This document shows positions 60,701 to 64,000 of a stretch of 64,000 nt of DNA, piece after piece. Positions within the stretch are counted from its first letter, which is position 1, and every line of letters begins with the position of its first letter. The position numbers were made by a program, and so were the translations under genes. The DNA lies in the NCBI RefSeq assembly GCF_030463535.1, contig NC_132892.1, positions 29,228,341-29,292,340 on the forward strand, in the 5' to 3' direction. This DNA is from Salminus brasiliensis (taxonomy: Eukaryota > Chordata > Actinopteri > Characiformes > Bryconidae). Below the pieces are notes generated by a model, which did no database searches, was not told the origin of the DNA, and was given only the letters and a program-made list of their open reading frames with translations.

Positions 60701-63248
60701 TCATATCGGAGCTCGAAGGTTCTGACTGGCCGTGATGCGGAGCCTCCGCCTTTCCATGGCCAGCTGCCTCTTCCTCTCGATCTCAGCATCACTGCACCTG
60801 CCCACCACCGCCTTGCCGACATCTGGAAAATGGACGATACCAATCACTGACCTTTGTGCGTTTACGCATTCATTTATTCTGCTGTTGTTTTAATCTATGC
60901 ATAAATACACAATATGGACAAAAGTATTGGGACACCCGCTCATTCATTCATTCTTTCTTCTGAAATCAAGGCTTTTAAAAAGAGTTGATGCTGCTTTTGT
61001 TGGAGTAACTGTCTCTACTTCTACGTCTACGGCCTTCTACTAGAATTTGGAGAAGCATTGCTGTGAGGATTTGATTGCATTCAGTAACAAGAGCAGCGTT
61101 AGTGATGTCAGGATGTAGGATGATCACTACTTCACGCCACCTCATCCCAAAATTATTAGATGGAGCACCAACTATCATTCCAGTTAGTTCCACTGCTCCA
61201 CAGCTCAATGTTGGGGGGCTTTATACCTCTCTAGCCCACATCTGGTATTAGGCACAGTGCCAACAGGTTCATGTTTATCTGCTCCAAAGGCCCCGTACAC
61301 ACCTGCTACACACCAACTTATGGATGACGGGGAGAGGATTTATGTACTTTATTAGATGGGGCAGTGACATGGCTGATGTGGGCGGTGCTTTGCTGTCAGG
61401 GACACATCGATAAGCTTTGGCGTTCACACTACAAGAATAATGTGGTCAAATGCTTCTCTGACCTCCCCTGAATGTGGTTTGAGTGATCGGATTACAACGT
61501 ATCCCCAAGATTCTCTTGGCAGTACTTCTCTACAGGGACTAGACAAGCTGTGTGCATATGGGTTCAACTTAAAGTAGCTGGATGCATTCGTTTGAATGGG
61601 TGTCCACAAACTTTTGGACATACAGTGCATATGGTAACCCGTCTATTTTTATTTTTATTTTTTTAAACAATGAATTACCTTTGGCGACAGCCGGAGAAGC
61701 GCTGAAGCTGCTGTACGGCTTTTTGAACTGATGGTCATCTGGAACCCTGTCAGCCAACCGGTGGGAACTTGCCACGTCTCTTGTGTTGACCTGCTGCTGC
61801 GGCCCACCACTAAAGGCTCCTCTCCCCGTTCCTGATGTGTTTCTAATGTGGGTGAATTTATAAGGTCCTTTACACAAAGTGCTGGATGAGTTCCTGCTGT
61901 TCTCCAGTGCACTTTCCATTGCTCCAGTGCTACTGTAGCTAAGTGCTTCAGCTCTGGGCACAGCAGGCTTCTGTGAAGGCAATGGAGTTTGTGTGCTAAA
62001 ACCAACAGAATTGCTGCTGCTGCTGCTGCTGCTATTAATCCACTTATTAGGTGGATGCGGTCGTACAAACATGCTGTCCTGTTTAGGGGACGTGTTAGCA
62101 GTAGCGTTCTGAACTGTCTTCAGGGAGGAACCAACGGTCCTGCTCTGTACGCTACCGTTCTTTGCTGAGGGCTTTGCAACAGACGTTTCCAGCGATGGAA
62201 CTGGGTTGGGCGTGACCTCGTCCACCTTTTCGCACGCCTCACAAAACAGGTCGTCATCATCTTCACCGTCATCCCAGATGTCGTCAGACGCAAAGATGGA
62301 GTCCAGGTCCTCATCTGCAATGTCGCTCAGGCCATGTTCCTCTGTGGTTGGTTGGTGATGCTTCTCCTCAGGGACTTTTGTGACCTTAGTGTAGGTATGA
62401 GGCTGCAAGCTAGGGCTAGAAACCAATGATGTTTTAGTCCCAGTTTGGACTTCCCGTGTTCCTGATGGTTTCTGCACTTTGACTGGTTCCTGTGGTTTGC
62501 CACTAGCCTTAGACAAGTCACACATCCACTGATCTGGATCGCTGGATCTGGAGTTGCTTGGAAGGGGAACAACGGCTGGAGTTTTGCTGGAAGGAAGAAC
62601 CTGCCTCTGCTGATTGTTCTTCAAAGGTATGTTCCTGTTGCTAGGCAACACTGCCGAAGCCTCATCCCATTGGTGACCAAGCTGAGAGTCCAGCTGAAAG
62701 GTCTGCCTGCTTTTGAGCTTCTGGTTTGGCCCTTGTGATGCACCATTCTTAACTGCAGTGCTAGCTTGCTGACAGTAAGCACCACTGGTGTCCTTGGTGT
62801 CCTTGGTGCTCTTGGCGCCTTCGCTCCTGTTCGTTTGATTTTGGGTGGAGCTGTGTTGAGGTGCGGAGAAAAGCTGTGGGTTTTGGGTCATCTCAAACAC
62901 CAGAGAATCTTCTAGGAGATCATCGTTGCTCCAGTCGTCATCAAAATCAACAGCGCTGCTCACCTGTCTGCAGTTGTCAAGCGCTGCAGCTGCAAACGGC
63001 GAGCTAGAGGCACCTGGGTTGGGGGCACCGGCCACTCCAGCAGAGAGGCTGCTGTTATTGTAAAGCGTTTCCGTGGCAACAGATGCTTTAGTAGGACCTG
63101 CTACTGTGGCACCACCTTTCCCAACACTGTGGTTTCCATTCTGGGCCGTACTTTGGGTGTTTTTAGCCACGTTCTGAGACCAACCGCTCCAACCCTGGCT
63201 GAGACGCCCACTGATCTGCTGCGTGGAACCATCGAACAGCAGGTCCAG

Positions 63249-63283
<35 letters not shown>

Positions 63284-63970
63284 TAGCCTGCACAAGAGCC
63301 AGATCATCCATAGGATCCTCACTGCCATTTGTCCCGGCCTTCTTTGACCCCAGCGATGTGCTCTCAGCTTCGGGGTTGTTCTGCGGTGGAGCTGGAGGGT
63401 GGCTCTCTTCGTAAAACAGCTCCTGGTCCTCGTCCATTGCTTGCTCACAGCTCTGCTGTTTGGCCTCGTCCTGCTGGATCATGTTGAAGTCAAACTGCTT
63501 AGCCAGCTTCAGCAGGTCGTCCACAACGTTTGGTCTGTTTGGGCACAAAATGCAGAATCTGAGACAAATGTTCAGGCTTGTGACGGAAGATGCGGTGAAC
63601 AGGACACTCCTGAGGGTTTAGGCGATCATCTAATTAAAAATAGCACGACATGGGGACACCTTGTACCTCCACTCATTGGCCATTTTATCAGAAACACAAC
63701 ACCCATCACACAGGTTCATGTTGTGGGTTTACAGTTACTGACTGTAGTCCATCTGTTTCTGCAGCAGCTGCCCTCCACCCTGTCCGTCTAAGGATGGATG
63801 TTTTGAACAGGCTAATGTACATCAGTTATGGTATGGTATAGACATGCATTAGGGACGAACCTGGTCGATTTGGGTTTGGGCCTTGGTTCTCGAACCTCTG
63901 GAGTACACGGAATGGCACTGTCTCCAATCCATTGCAGCAAAGAAGACTCTGCCTCTTCAGGCCTCCTGCT
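60701..63970 (-). CDS. etaa1: ETAA1, ATR-activating RPA-binding protein (3' exons)
   Basis: Three coding exons on the minus strand. Exon A is 63970-63861. Exon B runs from 63534 (or 63558) to 61679. Exon C is 60822-60701 with TGA at 60703-60701. Phases agree and give about 695-703 aa; the N-terminus lies beyond the window. Exon A has [15 protein letters not shown], matching the vertebrate ETAA1 WIGETAIPCTP block. Exon B has [30 protein letters not shown], the acidic [15 protein letters not shown] + LVFEMTQNP of the ATR-activating region, and [19 protein letters not shown]. Exon C has [18 protein letters not shown], the C-terminal RPA32-binding type helix. ETAA1 is recruited by RPA to stalled forks and stimulates ATR-ATRIP independently of TOPBP1. 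Odd points are an 11-Asp run coded by a (GAT)n microsatellite and a poly-Ser run. The long frame runs past the exon B donor into a transposon. Confidence 0.95.
60915..61620 (+). mobile_element. Tc1/mariner-type MITE with nested insertion
   Basis: The left part 60915-61290 begins TGGACAAAAGTATTGGGACA. The right part 61507-61620 ends in GTGTCCACAAACTTTTGGAC(A), and TA flanks both outer ends. About 215 bp between them (61291-61506) are foreign and include GGTTTGAGTGATCGGATTAC of the TTTACACCTGGTC repeat family. The whole lies in the last intron of etaa1, on the strand opposite to the gene. Confidence 0.85.
62019..62032. repeat. etaa1: (CTG)n in etaa1 coding sequence
   Basis: TGCTGCTGCTGCTGCTGCT on the plus strand encodes the serine run of exon B on the minus strand. 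Confidence 0.9.
63250..63282. repeat. etaa1: (ATC)n in etaa1 coding sequence
   Basis: About ten ATC units on the plus strand encode a run of about 11 aspartates just before [11 protein letters not shown] in exon B. Confidence 0.95.
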
Positions 63971-64000
63971 CTAAAATACATAAACAATAAATAATACTAG

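Noticed and set aside
61569-61678. Continuation of the long etaa1 open frame past 61679
   Set aside because: It runs through a good donor (AAAG|GTAATT) into a MITE. The conserved C-terminal RPA32-binding helix is in a separate exon at 60701-60822 in the right phase.

Overview
This window is vertebrate nuclear DNA, almost certainly from a teleost fish. The genes have vertebrate-style GT-AG introns, intron 1 of one gene is about 15 kb, and the gaps are packed with Tc1/mariner remnants, tRNA-derived SINEs and long CA/TA/CT microsatellites. The order cnrip1 - ppp3r1 - etaa1 matches the conserved vertebrate block that lies on human 2p14. The SINE and MITE content suggests an otophysan fish (characin, catfish or knifefish type), but that placement is an inference.

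Layout. (1) 1-175: a decayed Ty3/gypsy reverse-transcriptase fragment. (2) 1095-4953, plus strand: a six-exon MHC class I gene of 328 codons (signal peptide, alpha1, alpha2, alpha3, membrane segment, very short tail). Its last exon and 3' flank are duplicated about 0.9 kb downstream. (3) 6.1-8.2 kb: repeats and two CpG-rich, promoter-like blocks facing each other. (4) 8277-10698, plus strand: complete three-exon cnrip1 (162 aa), which encodes the cannabinoid receptor-interacting protein. (5) 11.6-12.5 kb: a minisatellite built on a CCTAGCAAC palindrome. (6) 16111-44829, plus strand: complete six-exon ppp3r1 (170 aa), the calcineurin B regulatory subunit, with exon 1 coding for only the start codon and a probable 4 kb 3' UTR. 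(7) 48.9-60.1 kb: intergenic sequence with Tc1 remnants, MITEs, SINEs and a 33-bp tandem array. (8) 60701-63970, minus strand: the last three coding exons of etaa1, the RPA-binding ATR activator, whose 5' part lies beyond the window. etaa1 and ppp3r1 are convergent.

The genes do not form a pathway. They are separate eukaryotic units: antigen presentation, CB1 receptor signalling, calcium-calmodulin phosphatase regulation and replication-stress signalling. Exon borders and phases were worked out by hand and all four open frames close without a frameshift.

I found no clear evidence of a wholly new biological system. The points most worth a second look are the duplicated MHC terminal exon, the X-box-like minisatellite beside cnrip1, nested transposon insertions with a visible empty-site paralogue, and a recurrent ACCACCCCGTCAC motif near 53 kb.
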